A stretch of DNA of 64,000 nt from Eriocheir sinensis (GCF_024679095.1 NC_066563.1:1664831-1728830); one strand, 5' to 3'; positions 9,832-24,262 are shown, numbered from the stretch's first letter. The notes: generated from the letters alone by a model not told the origin. Numbers and translations: made by a program.

Positions 9832-12208
9832 TTAACTCACATACATGAAGGAATGATTTGATTAATTGTCAAAGATCATTGCGTTAACTAAGATCAAAGA
9901 AGAACGATACGTCGAGTGTCGTACAACTATTTAGTCATTTGTATATGATACCATACCATGTGGACGGTTACGCGATAGTTACCAAGGAGGCCTTAGGCTT
10001 CCTAATTAAATGGAAGTGTTCAGTGGTATTACGCAAGATAAAAGCATCAAGCTTTTACTTAAAGATATCGATTCATGGTGAAAATAAGTCAAAACCTTTA
10101 TTTATTCTGCTAATTCTACGGACGACAATTTGAAAAGGAACTACACGATAACGTGGACACAGTAAGTCACTCGGTGGTGGCGGCCTGGCGCGGGAAGTCC
10201 AGGCGAGCCACCCGTCGGCCGTCGCCACGAGAGGCAGTTTGGGTGTGGTATCGTGGGGGAAATTGATTTCTTTCGAGTGTTTGTGAGTGGTGTATCCAAT
10301 TACCCTTAAGTGATGATTGAACTATTCACGTCAAGGGGTTTGTTAACTGACACAGTAAAGTTTAACAAGAGAAAATAGCGGTGTGTGAGGGAACTGACTG
10401 ACTGACTCGAGTTGGTCAGTTTCCCGCCCTGCCTCGTGACATGGGCCTCACGTCAAGGTCAGCTGCACACCACCATAGTTTGTTGTGGTAAGTGTTATTA
10501 TTGTCGGTATTGTGCTTTGCTTTGTTGATGCATATTTAGTTGAACACACACACACACACATTTTACATGATATGAGAACGCATAATTCAATGAGTTACCA
10601 CATCAAACAGCATGCATGACCCATTGTTCTAATCCATTTTAGTGGGATACGTTTTTTTAGCTTTTAGAATTAAAAATATTGAATGCTGCAGATGATTCCA
10701 TCGTTAAAACACTTTCTAATATTTTATCTGGCAATCAAATAAACGTGTGTGCCATGGATAATAATTGCATCGCTGATTCTCATCTGAACGCTGAAAAAGT
10801 TAACAATAAACTATAAAAGGATGAGTACAATCAATGAAACTCTGAAAAAATCGGAGTCTGATTAGAGAAATATTAATGTAGCTACACTGTAAAATGTAGA
10901 AAAAAGAGGTGGAACTATCCGAAAACCGTGTATTGCGTCAGGAAGCCTAGTACAGTCACAGTAACTATCATCATAGGTGTATTTCTTAAGTGAGAGCACA
11001 CCTTCTTTCCAGCACTTGTTACGTGATGAATGTACGCGAGAAAATAGGAGTAGAGAAAATAAAGTTTCGGGGGAAGCCTAGCCTAGCAGCAATAGCGACA
11101 TTACAGGACGACTTGTGCTTTTATAATGATCAAATAGGCGTGTTGGTTTATACTTTTCCTTCAAGATGTTCTGAGGATATTATTCTGAATGTTGACCTTG
11201 ACAGTTTGTATTTAGATATTACTTACGTATTTTGCCCGATTGCACTCGTGTAATTAATTATGCAGTTATCTGTCACAGGCATAACGTTCTTACAATGAAA
11301 TTACAAAACCATCCAACCTGATAATAAACAAATTATAAATAAGAAATGCTAGAATAATAATCGGAGCTGAAGAAATCTTACCAGTAAAGTACGTAGGCGA
11401 GATTTGATAATATACACTCATGGCATTGCTTATGTTCAGAGTTCGGGGTGCGTCAGTGTTCCTGTCTGGATCGAGGCTCAGTGGCGAGGCCCGGTAGCCT
11501 ACTGTTGGTCGCCACTGTTTGGGTCGCTGATTTATATACGGATAACACTATAGACAGGGAGACACACAGCTCTTAGGTCTCTCAAGAGGAAGACAAATGG
11601 GTCATAAGGAAAAAGATGCAAATATAAAATGTTAAAAAAGGGTTCAATTACATTTACTTCGACTCATGGGGAGATAGAGAGAGAGAGACGACGGGTGCAT
11701 AACGTCCATGGCGTGGTGGTGGTGGTGGTGGGGGCCAGAGCGACCTCACCTTGCTCCGTTCAGGCTACCAAAAGACGTGTTATTAAAAAAAGGGCCTTTA
11801 ATATGAAAACTGGCCTTCACTACGAGTACACTGTTTAATTAACCCTTAAAATACCTGGAAAATGGGTCTCGTGCCATTACCCCTGGATGTCAGAGCATTA
11901 CTGACGAGGGGGAGAGAGTTAATGAGAAGAAAAAGCGGGTAAAGAAAGAGAGAAAAATAGACGTTAGAGAACAATAGGAAAGCAAACACGTCCCGGCAAA
12001 GCCATTTTTCCCCGTCTGCATTTTTCTCGACATTCGCGCTACTCGCTTGAACATAATTTTCACCAGCACACGCACATAAAAAAAGAGGGAAGGAGGAAAA
12101 AGAAGCAAAAATAATAAAGCGTCAAGGGAAAGAAGGAACACGCAGCTCCCTACTACAAGCACAGGCTCCTTATCAGCTTGGCAACACACACGGGGCACGC
12201 AAACCCTG

Positions 12209-12210
<2 letters not shown>
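9832..12210. other. Unique AT-rich 2.3-kb stretch, no gene
   Basis: Contains only short simple repeats: CA at 10543-10560, AG at 11674-11686 and GGT at 11714-11730. Frames of 64 and 87 codons at 9939 and 10990 show no domain. A weak TTAA-flanked segment at 11837-11923 was considered and rejected as a MITE. Confidence 0.5.
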
Positions 12211-12249
<39 letters not shown>

Positions 12250-12308
12250 AACACACCCGTACATTATCCACCAGCGAGGGGACGTGTGTGTGTGTGTGTG
12301 TGTGTGTG
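12211..12308. repeat. Inverted (AC)18 / (GT)12 pair
   Basis: AC array at 12211-12246 and GT array at 12284-12308, separated by 37 bp. The two can pair as a stem. Confidence 0.95.
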
Positions 12309-12781
12309 TATTTGTCTATATACCCGCGTGTACGTTCTGCTAAATGTACGTGCGTGACTGTATTGGCGCCTTGCCTCTGCACGCTACTGCAAGCACACTA
12401 ACGAGAGGTGAACAGGTGACTGCGTGAGTAAGAACTGCCAATCAAGGGAAGATTATGTAGATTAGCCACCAAGTGTGAGTCATAGAGGAGAAAGACGAGG
12501 GGAGGAACCGGCGGAGTAGGAGGAGGAGTAGGAGGAGGAGAGGAGAGGACAAGGGAAAGGGAAAAAATAAGGTGAGTGGAAGGGGAGGTAAGGGTCATTG
12601 AAGGTGAGGGCAAAGCAGGTGAGGTGTAGGGAAGGTGTAGGGGCGGCAGTGAGGAGGAAGAGAAGAAGCAATGAGAGGGAAGAGGGGAGGCGGTGAGGGA
12701 GAAAGGGACGAGGCTCAGGTGTTTGTGAATGAAGTGGTGTGGTTAGCGAGCGAGGAATGAGGTGAGGGCCTGGCTACGGCT

Positions 12782-12784
<3 letters not shown>
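12309..12784. other. Purine-rich stretch, no gene
   Basis: From about 12480 to 12720 the plus strand is mostly A/G with GGAGGA patches; nothing else recognised. Confidence 0.6.

Positions 12785-12842
<58 letters not shown>
12785..12842. repeat. (GA)29 microsatellite
   Basis: Uninterrupted GA array. Confidence 0.97.
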
Positions 12843-12845
<3 letters not shown>

Positions 12846-13032
12846 GTATTTTTTTTTTTAAGAGAGTAAGTAAATATTGTACTCAGATAATGGAAAACAG
12901 AAATCAGTAATAAATTCAATGGGAATATTTTGCTGATTATTATCGTACTTAATGTTTCACTTAATTAACTTCATTCAAGGTAATTATACTCGACTTCTCC
13001 AATGTTTTACTCGTCTCTATTTAATATTTGTT

Positions 13033-13195
13033 AGTGGTAGTAGTAGTAGTAGCAGTAGTAGTAGTAGTAGTAGTGGTAGTAGCAGTAACAGCAGTAGTAG
13101 TAGCAGTAGTAGCAGTAACAGTAGTAGTAGTAGTAGTAGAAGTAGCATCAGTTGTATTAGTATTAGTAGTAGTAGTAGTGGGAGTAGTAAGTAGT
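13033..13195. repeat. (TAG)n trinucleotide array with AGC/AAC interruptions
   Basis: About 160 bp of TAG with scattered CAG and ACAG units. The serine-rich and valine-rich frames over it are artefacts. Confidence 0.96.
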
Positions 13196-13252
13196 CTTTC
13201 TCGAGTGATCCGTTCCCTTTAACTCATTAAGGAGAGACTGAGACCGGGCTTG

Positions 13253-13254
<2 letters not shown>

Positions 13255-13292
<38 letters not shown>
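13255..13292. repeat. (TG)19 microsatellite
   Basis: Uninterrupted TG array. Confidence 0.97.
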
Positions 13293-13294
<2 letters not shown>

Positions 13295-13948
13295 CTATGT
13301 CAATATATCTTGCGCTATTCCCTCCTTGCTCTTTCTTTATCATTATCTTACGAAACTTTCCTACTTTATTCATCCCATTTTTTACCATTACTCTCTTATC
13401 GGTGGTTTTTCCTCGTTTTCTTCCTCTGTTCCCTCCGACTCCATCTTTATCGCTGTTCTTTCCTCCATCTTTCTCTCCCTCCTTCTCTCCCTCACCCCGG
13501 TGAATAAAAATGCTAACCCACACTGTGTACACAAGTCATGCAGGCCGAGGGAGGGAGGGCAGAGTGGGGGCAGTAGAGGGAGGGAGTGAGGGAGAAGAGT
13601 GGGATGGAGAGGGAGGAGGGGATGAGAGGGGAAAGGAGTGGAGTGGAATGAGCGGGGGTCAGGGTTGTCTCTTCCCCACTCCCTGTTCCCTCAAAATACA
13701 CAGGGAGGCTTTAATAAATAACAAACACTACATATACACACACAAAAAAAACATTCAACACGGAACGAATAAATATAAAATGAAAAATACAAAATAACAA
13801 AAAATATATATAATTCAATGTTTGTCTTGTTCGGTAACTCGCTTTTAGTAATTTTAGAAATGATGAAAAGAAAAAAAGAAAGGAAAAAGACCGAAGTTAA
13901 TGATGATAAAAGCATTTTGGTGACTGCTAAAGCCATGATAATGATGTC
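13293..13948. other. Mixed stretch, no gene
   Basis: Pyrimidine-rich at 13310-13500, G/A-rich at 13545-13665, then A-rich. Nothing recognised. Confidence 0.5.
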
Positions 13949-13964
13949 AATAATAATAATGTTG

Positions 13965-14025
<61 letters not shown>

Positions 14026-14031
14026 TAATAA
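13949..14031. repeat. (AAT)n array
   Basis: Pure ATA/AAT units from about 13964 to 14022, with variant units on either side. Confidence 0.96.
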
Positions 14032-14103
14032 AAGAGGAAGTAGTAAAACTCACGACCCCGCAAAAGTGAATCCATTAACTTTTTTTTTCCGTTGTTACCA
14101 GGC

Positions 14104-14106
<3 letters not shown>

Positions 14107-14155
<49 letters not shown>

Positions 14156-14158
14156 CAC
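14107..14158. repeat. (AC)26 microsatellite
   Basis: One AC-to-GC interruption near 14149. Confidence 0.96.
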
Positions 14159-14169
14159 CGCTGAGCATG

Positions 14170-15330
14170 TGTCAACAGTTATTCCTTTTTTTCCCCTCTG
14201 CCAAATCTCTTCTTGTTATCATTCTGTCTCTTTATTCACCTCAACGTCCCTTGCCTCTTCTTCCTTTACCTTTCTCCACCATCTTTATTCTCCCTCCTCA
14301 CTTTCTCTTTCTGTTGCTTTCCTGGCCTTTTCTTTTTCCCCTTCTTTGCATTTTTTTTCACTTTTCACCTGTCAACTTTTTTCCCCTATTTTGATATATA
14401 TTCTTACTTTTTTTTTCCTATTTTTCTTGCCTTTCTGTTGCTCCCCTAACCTTTCTTTATTCTTTTTTCTTAATCTGTGTATACTTTTTCTCTTCCCAAC
14501 CCACCTTTCTTTCTCGCCTCTTCTCAAATTTGATATACTCTCACCTCTTCGTTTTCACCTTACACCTGAATGCCTCTTTTTTTGTCTCTTCCTTTGTCTC
14601 ACCTTTTCTTAAATCTATTTTTTCCATTCTCATACTTGTTTTCTCTCTTCTCTTCTTCACTTCCCTAATTTAACATACTCTTACTTTGCAGACTCATTTC
14701 TTGTTCCACCTGTCAATGCTTTCCTTTTCTCCTTACCTTTCCCCAATATCTCTCCCTCTCCTCTTTATCTCTTCATTCTGTCGCCTTGCTCCCCTTGTGC
14801 TGTCTCTCCTCTTTCCTTTTCCTTTTTTCTTCTTTTACCTTTCCATCTACTCGAATATTCTTTCCTCACTTCACCCCTCTTTCCATTTTTCTCATCGTCT
14901 TCCTTTTCTTTCCTTTCTCTCTTCACATTTCGCTTTTGCTGTACTGTATTGCCTATTCTTTCTCTTTTCCTCTTCTTGATCGCCACCCCTCTCTTCTCTT
15001 CCCCTTCTTCCTCATCTCCTCTCCTGTCCCGTCTTTATCTATCCCCAGCATCCTTCTCTTCTCCTTGCCTCAGCTCTGGTTTCTCCTTTCATTTTCTTTC
15101 CTCTCCTCTCCCGTCTCCTATCCTTTCCTCTCTTCCTTCTCTTCTCCTCTCCTCCACTTTCCTCTGTCAGCTTCCTTCTCTCCACTTCTCTCCTTTCCTC
15201 ACCTCTGTCAGCATCCTTCTCTCCTCTTATCCTCTCTTTTCCTCGTCTTGTCATCTCCTCTCATATCCTCTCCTCTCTTCTCTCTACCATCTCCTCTCCA
15301 CTCCTCTCCTCCCCTCCCCTCCCTCTCGTC
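14170..15330. repeat. 1.15-kb polypyrimidine tract
   Basis: The plus strand is almost wholly C and T, with short degenerate units (TCTCCTCT, CTTCCTTC). With few purines, stop codons are rare and frames up to 198 codons arise in all plus frames. These are compositional, not genes. Confidence 0.85.
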
Positions 15331-15476
15331 TGTTATCGTTGCTGTTGACTTGCCGGAGATACGAGGCGGAGAATTGGCCTAGAGAGAAATTACGAGCGGT
15401 CGCGTGTTATCATTATTGCGACTAGTCAGCGCTTTGCCCCATGTTATTAATGTTTTAATTACTGGCACTCCTCAGT
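15331..15476. other. Short unique island
   Basis: Non-repetitive sequence between the pyrimidine tract and a GT-rich tract; no feature recognised. Confidence 0.5.
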
Positions 15477-15683
15477 ATAGGGCGTGGGTGCGTGCGTGTG
15501 TGTGTGAGGGGTGTGGGGTGACGTGGGAAGGGGGTGACCGTGGATGTGTGTGTTTGGGAGGGGGATGTGTATGTGTGTGTGTGGGTGGGTGTGGGTGGGT
15601 GGTTGTGACTGAAGGGGAGGATTGTGTATAGACAGGAAGGGTTGTGTTTGTATTCATGTATGTGTGTGTGTGTGTGTGTGTGT
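15477..15683. repeat. GT/GGGTG-rich tract ending in (TG)12
   Basis: Degenerate GTGTGGGTG-type units, then a cleaner TG array at 15659-15683. Confidence 0.85.
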
Positions 15684-15742
15684 TCGCGAGCGAGTGAGGT
15701 ATGATCCTTCCTGCTTCCTGAATGCAATGCCTGTAGGAAATC

Positions 15743-15744
<2 letters not shown>

Positions 15745-15816
<72 letters not shown>
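15745..15816. repeat. (GA)36 microsatellite
   Basis: Uninterrupted GA array. Confidence 0.97.
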
Positions 15817-15820
<4 letters not shown>

Positions 15821-16049
15821 TGCTGGTGGAACTCCCTGGGGCGATATAAAAAGTCTGAGGATTTTTTTCGCATTGTATTTATTTCTTTTATTTATTTCCG
15901 GCCTCTCGGGTGACTCCAAACCCAACTCTTAAAGCGGAAGTCCTTACACGGTGACGAAACAATGGAAACGACGTGTTCAAAACGTGTAGAGGAAGTAAAG
16001 TCTTATGAGAAGGATTAAGAAGTGGACAAGGAAATGATAATGAATTCTA

Positions 16050-16316
16050 AAACATAATGGCAGGGAGAGACGTACATTTTGAAAAACACAGGCAGGGAGG
16101 GAGGTACATTTTGAAACACAGGCAGGGCGAGAGGTACATTTTGAAACACACAGGCAGGGAAGGAGGTACATTTTGAAACACACTGGCAGGGAGAGAGGTA
16201 CATTTTGAAACACACAGGCAGGGAGAGAGGTACATTTTGAAACACACAGGCAGGGAGAGAGGTGCATTTTGAAGCACACAGGCAGGGAGAGAGGTACATT
16301 TTGAAACACTGGATAG
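16050..16316. repeat. 32-bp minisatellite, 8 units
   Basis: Units begin GTACATTTTGAAACACA and end GGCAGGGAGAGAG. Starts are at 16072, 16104, 16134, 16166, 16198, 16230, 16262 and 16294, giving a period of 30-32 bp. It lies directly next to the divergent higher-order array at 16362. Confidence 0.95.
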
Positions 16317-16361
16317 TCAAGAAGTAAAATTAGGAACATACAGGAAAGGAATAGCGAAAGG

Positions 16362-17025
16362 AGAGGCACATTTTTAAAAACATGAGCGGAGAGGTACATT
16401 TTGAAACACAGGCGAATAGAGAGGAAGTACATTTAGAAACACATAGGCACATAGAGGCGAGGAGAGAGATACATTTTGAAAGAAATAGCGAGTTACGAGG
16501 TACATCCAGAAACATATGGAGGAAGAGAAGCGAGGAAAGAGGTACCGTATATTTTGGAACCAGGAAATAGAACTGCGTAATGAAACACAGGCAGATTGAG
16601 AGGCAGTACATTTAGAAACACATAGGCACATAGAGGCAAGGAGAGAGATACATTTTGAAAGATATAAGCGAATTGAGAGGTAGATCCAGAAACATATGGG
16701 GGAAGAGAAGCGAGGAAAGAGGTACCGTATATTTTGGAACCAGGAAATAGAAGTGCATAATGAAACACACACGAATAAAGAGACAGTACATTTAGAAACA
16801 CATAGGCACGTAGAGGGAAGGAGAGACCTGTACATTTTGAAACATATAGGGAAAGAGAAGCGAGGAGAGGTATATTCTGGAACAAGGAAATAGAAGTACA
16901 TAATGAAACACAGGGAAATTGAGAGGCAGCACATTCAGAAACACAGGCACATAGAGGCAAGGAGAGAGGTACACTTTGACAGACATAAGGGAGTCGGGAA
17001 GTACATTTTGAAACATATGGCCGGA
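16362..17025. repeat. Higher-order repeat built from the same ~32-bp monomer
   Basis: Diverged GTACATTTNGAAACA monomers are grouped into a ~180-bp super-unit. Matching positions (GTACATTTAGAAACACATAG) fall at 16427, 16606 and 16786, and a shortened fourth unit begins at 16929. The minus strand stays open in several frames (up to 186 codons). That 'protein' is a by-product of a stop-poor repeat whose 32-bp period rotates the frame. Confidence 0.92.
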
Positions 17026-17437
17026 ATAACTAGACACAATGAAGCAATATAGAGCGGCCAGGTGGGTCTGAGTGTCTCCGCGATGGCCTCTCCAGCACAC
17101 GCTAATGCTCGGGGAGGGGCTGCAGCGCCTGTCTGTTCGCGTAATGCCCCGCGCCTGAGCTACGCCGCCACGTCCGTCCTCACTGATTTGCATAGAAATG
17201 AAAATGTATGCGTACAATGTTAATTCTCTTATTACGGCTCTCGTGTTTCCGTGTTTTTTTGTTTTTGTTAGTTGTGTTTTTTATCAGTTTGACTCGGCTG
17301 TAGTTTTTTTTTCTTTTTTTTCTCGTATGTGTTTGTTCTGTCTAACTTCTCTTTTTTTCATTTTTTTTTTTTTTACTTTATCATTCTTTTTTATTTTTAT
17401 TTTTGTTTAATGTTTTTTTCTTTGTTTATTCGTTTCC
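17026..17437. other. Unique then T-rich stretch
   Basis: Unique GC-balanced DNA to about 17230, then T-rich. No gene recognised. Confidence 0.5.
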
Positions 17438-17577
<140 letters not shown>

Positions 17578-17629
17578 CCGCGGCTCTCTCATCCCACTTC
17601 ATCATTTCTTTAGGCATTACGAGAAAGTT

Positions 17630-17751
17630 ACGAAGAAGAGGAGGAGAAGGACGGAGAAGAGGTGGAGGAGGAGGAGGAGGAGGAGGAGGAGGAGGCCGTA
17701 AGAAATAAAGAAGAGCGAGAGAAAGTTGATAAGGACGATGAAGAAAGAAGG

Positions 17752-17818
<67 letters not shown>

Positions 17819-18123
17819 CGGGAAAGTGTCGATTAGATTAGAGCAAAGTGAAATCTACAAGTATAGAACTCGAATAAGAGGATCGGAATATCTTTGGTCG
17901 ATGCCTCAGAGGTTGGTTTGTGGCTCTGGAAGCTTCGTAAACTCACCAAGTCTTTGATGCCTGGCGTGTCTAGACTCTTGAGGAGGAGGAGGAGGAGGAG
18001 GAAGAGGAAGATCGGAGGAGGATCGGAAAGGAGAGGAGGAAAGATGATGATAGAGGCGAGGTAGGGAATGAATAGTAAAAAGTGTTAGAGAAGTTAGGAA
18101 GAAAGAAGGAAGGGGAGATAAGG

Positions 18124-18160
<37 letters not shown>

Positions 18161-18960
18161 TCGTATGAAGAGGAGTGACGGAAAGTAAAGTAATAAGGTG
18201 GAGAATAGATTAATGATGGTAAAAAGGGAAGAAGAAATGAGGAGAGGGGGAGAAGGAGGACCAAAAGGAGGAGAAACAAGATGACCGTGAAGAAGAAGAG
18301 GAAATGAAAAAATGAGAATAATAAAGGGGAAAGAAGAAAAGAGAAGTAGAAGGGGAGGAAGAGGAACAACAAGATAAAGAGAAACGGGATGATAGAAAAG
18401 AAGAGCTTGACGGGGAATAGAAGAATGTGAATAAATGTTGAAGAAGAAATGAGTAGAATAAGAGGAAAAGGAGGAGGAGAAAGAGAAACGGGATAAAAAA
18501 GAAGAAAAGCTTGGTGGAAATAAAAGAATGAGCAATGAATAGCGGGCTTTTTTTATTATTGTTTTTTTTATGCCGTCCTTTGCTGTAAAATAAAAAAAAT
18601 AAAAAGAAAATGAGAAGGGGAGGAAGGAAACACATTAGGAGGATAAACACGATGATAAATAAGAAGAAAAAAAACTTAAGGGAGAGGAAGAAGAAAATGA
18701 AGAGGAGGTTTTGAAGCCGAATAGCATAGAAAATAAGAGGAAGAGAATCAATAACAGAAGGAAGGTCAGAATAGGTGAACAGAGAGGAACAAGAGGAAGA
18801 GGAGGAGGATGAGGATGAGAATCAATAATCTAGATAGGTCAGAACAGGTGAAGGAGGAGGAGGAGGAGGAGAAAGAAGGAAGAGGAGGAGGACGAATTAG
18901 ACAAAGTTTGGTGGAGTAAAATTGAGATGTGAAGTAAAGATCACCTCGGAGGAACACTAT
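17630..18960. repeat. 1.3-kb polypurine tract with embedded arrays
   Basis: The plus strand is almost wholly A and G. It includes (GGA)n at 17660-17695 and 17983-18006, (AG)30 at 17755-17815 and (AG)16 at 18127-18158. A LINE tail is inserted at 18529-18606. Long minus-strand frames (up to 209 codons) are compositional. Confidence 0.85.
18529..18606 (+). mobile_element. LINE 3'-UTR fragment (tail family copy 1)
   Basis: Shows the shared tail order: AGCAATGAATAGCGGGC, a T-run with ATTATTG, TGCCGTCC-TTTGCTGTAAAA, then an A-rich end. It lacks the CTTGAGCTG block seen in other copies. A severely 5'-truncated insertion. Confidence 0.8.
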
Positions 18961-19029
18961 TCAGAGCACACCGATTAGAGTTCGTTTAAAGGTTACCACC
19001 ATGAAGAAGTCCGCTGACTCTCCGCGCAC

Positions 19030-19198
19030 TTTTTTTTATTTATTTTTTTGTTTCTGTTTTTCCTTTTATTTTTTTGTTCTTGTTCTTGTTTTTGTTTTTG
19101 TTATTCTTCTTGTTCTTGTTCTTCTTGTTCTTTTTTCTATTTTTTCTCCTTTTTTATCTTTTTTTTCTTCTCCATCCTCTTCTTCTTCTTCTTCTTTT

Positions 19199-19233
<35 letters not shown>

Positions 19234-19265
19234 TTCTTCTTTTTCTCTCTATCCTTGTTTACCTT
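19030..19265. repeat. Polypyrimidine tract with (TTC)n
   Basis: T-rich sequence followed by TTC units at 19175-19245. It mirrors the purine tract just upstream, so the two could pair imperfectly. Confidence 0.85.
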
Positions 19266-20255
19266 CTTCCTTTGCTGTTTTCTTCATTGTTCTTCCTCAC
19301 TACAATTATATATATTTTTTTGTTGTAATTATTGCCATCATTGTCTTGAATAATATATACAACTGCAACTTTTTCAACTACTACTCTAACAACAAAAACA
19401 AAAACAACAACAATACCTTCTCGACACACGTACACTACCTAACAACAGACAACAAAACTTTACATCCACTCAACAACGACTAAAGTAGACTCCATTAGCA
19501 ACTCTCACCAACCCCTCCCCCCTACCCTTCCCTCTTCACTCCCTCTCAAAAAAATATAATGGTTACCGAGAAAAACATAAATAAATAAACCCAGACGATG
19601 GACTTTTTGAACTTCTCTTCGTCTTCTCTGTCGTCTAAAATTACCAGGTAGGGAGACAGAGAAGTTAAAGAAATAGAGATAAAGTGAATAGGAAGGAGGA
19701 TGTTACGTGCTCTATCTTCCCTTTCTCTTTTTGGGGTATGTTTCGTTTTCTTCGCATATTGTCGTAACGTAAAAGAAAAATGAAATGGCTTGGGGATTTT
19801 CTGGTAATTCTTGCGTTCTTTTTAGGGGACGAGGGTTTGAAGAGGTCGTCTTGAAAGGTCTCTCTCTCTGCTACTGTTCCTCCTCCTCCTCCTCCTCCTC
19901 CTACCCTTCTTCCCCTTCCTCCTCTTTCTCCTAGTTTTAGTATACAGAATTTGACTTAAACTCGTGTCCTGTCTCCTTATCTGTTATTGTCAAACTGTTC
20001 TCATCTCAAAGTATCTCCACATCCAAACTAATCCAAGTACGGTATTAATGACTCATTGGTGAAGCCAAACTTCTTTAAACCCTTTCTACTTCTTGTCTTA
20101 CTCGATGTGTGTTCGCGTCCCCTTGCCCTTCCACTCTCCCGTACTAGCAGGTCTTCTGTGTATATGCTTCAGGCACTTAGGAGTTTGAATAGCATGATTA
20201 AGTCAACTTTCTCGCTCTCTCTCTCTCTTTCCCTTCTTGCAAGAGTGTGAATTAC

Positions 20256-20257
<2 letters not shown>
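19266..20257. other. Unique stretch, no gene
   Basis: Contains AAC/ACA-rich sequence at 19380-19480 and a CTC patch at 19878-19902. Nothing else recognised. Confidence 0.5.
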
Positions 20258-20350
<93 letters not shown>

Positions 20351-20365
20351 GTTGTTGTTGTTGTT
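20258..20365. repeat. (ATT)31 passing into (GTT)5
   Basis: Pure ATT units to 20350, then GTT to 20365. Confidence 0.97.

Positions 20366-22189
<1,824 letters not shown>

Positions 22190-22246
<57 letters not shown>
22190..22246. repeat. (TC)28 then short (CAA)n
   Basis: Uninterrupted TC array followed by CAACAACAA. Confidence 0.97.
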
Positions 22247-22249
<3 letters not shown>

Positions 22250-22399
22250 AACAACAAAGAAAGGAAATCGGCTCGAGGGAAAGAAAAGGGGGAAGAGTGA
22301 GCCGGCCTTTCAGGAGACCGCCGAAGTACCGCCCTGGCGCTGAGGTCGCTTTGTAGGCCGGAGGGAAAAATATTGGAACCATAATGGACTGCGGTCGCC

Positions 22400-22907
22400 A
22401 CACAAACGTTCGGCATTTTCTTTCATTTCAAGACGAAGACAAGAAGAAAGTGGCGCTATTTTCACCTATTAGAGAGGAAGGAGGATAAAGAGGAGGAAAA
22501 GGAGGAGGAAGAGAGCTGAACGAATCGGATAAAATGTCAAAAAATATATAAATGTGACATAATAAGTTTGATGATTGGCTTTCAGGAAGAGAAGAGAAAA
22601 GATATTGGTGAAGGTAAAGAGGAGGAGGAGGAGGAGGAAGTGGAGGTGGAGGAGAGGGAGGAGGAGGAGGGGGAGGAATGAGAATGAAACTCTTAGGCGG
22701 TTAAATAAATCCTAAGAAAATATAGAATGCATTGGTGATTGACAGTTGGAAAAGAAGAAGAGAAAGAGGAAGAAAAAAGAGGTTGAATAGAATGAAGAGG
22801 TGAAGGTTGAAGATGACGAGGAAAACCGACTTTGTGGTAAAATAAATTAGATAAATGTACAAAAGGAAGAAAAAAAACGTGTTGTAGAGCAAACTTGAAC
22901 TGACAAA

Positions 22908-22946
<39 letters not shown>

Positions 22947-23125
22947 TATAGACACAAAGGACTTCATAATTAAGAGACACGATGGGTGGTAAAAGACACG
23001 ATTCCTTTGATGTCTCAACCACCCGAAGAGAATAGAAGAAGAGGAGGAGGAGGAAGAGGATGAAGGAGAATTAGGAAGAGGTGAAGGAGGCGAAGGAGGA
23101 GCAGGAAGTAGTAGACAAGGAGAAG
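22400..23125. repeat. Polypurine tract
   Basis: Mostly A/G on the plus strand, with (GGA)n at 22618-22677 and 23036-23060 and (GA)15 at 22913-22943. Confidence 0.8.
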
Positions 23126-23159
23126 GAATATACACGCTATTATTATTTTCTATGTTTTA

Positions 23160-23940
23160 CCATCAGTCCCCCATTCCTTAATATCTTCAAACTACATTTT
23201 TCTCTTTCCTCCCTTATACACTTTCTCTAATCATCCACCTTTAATCTTGTTTTTGCCTAATCTACCTTTCTATTTCTTTTCCTAATTGCTTTTCTCCTTT
23301 TTATTTATCACAACGTATGCCCTCCCACACCTTATTACGTCTCCCCTTATTTCCTAAAGCTACACTCTATCCCCTTGGCTATTAAATCAGCTTCCTCCTG
23401 ATATACCCTTCTCTTCCTACCCCGTCATCTTATTTCCCATCTGATTGTTCCTTTATTCCCCCACTCAGGTCCTTCCTTTGTATCTCTTTCCCTGCTTTCA
23501 TTGCCCTCATGTTTGCTGTCTCATTTTCTTCCTCTTACTACCCCATCATACTTATTTCCTGACTGCTTGCCGCTTTATCCCCTCGTGCTGTTTCCTGTCT
23601 TTGTATCTTTCCCTTCATTCATTGCCCTGTTCCTCGCTTTCCCATTTTTCTCTGCATTTTCTTTCTGATTTTGCGTTTTCCTTTTCTTCCCCGCGTTCAT
23701 GTCTTCCCTTCTTCCTTTGTTCTCCCATTTTCGTCCTTCTGAGTTTCCGTTTTCTTTTCTCGCCCTCATTCATGGTTCACTCTCTTCCCCGTTGTCCCAT
23801 TTTCTTCCTATTTCTCCTGATTTTCCGTTTCCCTTTTCTTCCTCATTCATGTCTTGCCCCTTTGCTTGCCCTCCCATTATCTTGCTTCCTATCCCGTCTG
23901 CTTTTCCGTTTTCCCTCCTCCTCCTCCTCCTCCTCGCCCC
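23160..23940. repeat. Polypyrimidine tract
   Basis: Mostly C/T on the plus strand, beginning within about 35 bp of the end of the preceding purine tract. A 190-codon plus frame over it is compositional. Confidence 0.8.
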
Positions 23941-24228
23941 TAACAACACTTAATACCCGGCTTGCAATACACTCCGGCTCGGCATACGGTCGTGAGTTGC
24001 ATTTTAGCGGTCATTAGAGAGCGATTAAGGCTTTTTTGACCTCCCTTTTTGCTCCCTCCAGTCGCCGCTTCCTCACGCCCTTCCTCCTCCTCTCTTCCCT
24101 TCCTTCCTTCCTTCCTTCCTCCCTCCCTGACTTTCTTCAGTTTTTCCATTCGCTCTCTTCCTCTGTTTTCTATTCTCTCCATCCTTCCTTTAAATTTGCT
24201 TGTCTCTGTTTTGGCCTGTATGTTTGTT

Positions 24229-24233
<5 letters not shown>
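23941..24233. other. Unique then CCTT-rich stretch
   Basis: Short unique island to about 24060, then C/T-rich with CCTT units at 24098-24125. No gene. Confidence 0.5.

Positions 24234-24261
<28 letters not shown>
24234..24261. repeat. (GT)14 microsatellite
   Basis: Preceded by TTTG units, a small TTTG-to-GT relay. Confidence 0.95.

Positions 24262-24262
<1 letters not shown>

Noticed and set aside
11837..11923. TTAA-flanked 87-bp segment as a second MITE
   Set aside because: Only TTAAC and a few further bases match between the ends (TTAACCCTTAAAATAC versus TTAACTCTCTCCCCC), which is too weak.
14786..15382. 198-codon hydrophobic frame resembling a membrane protein
   Set aside because: The polypyrimidine plus strand yields L/S/F/P codons in every frame, and several frames are open at once. 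This is compositional.
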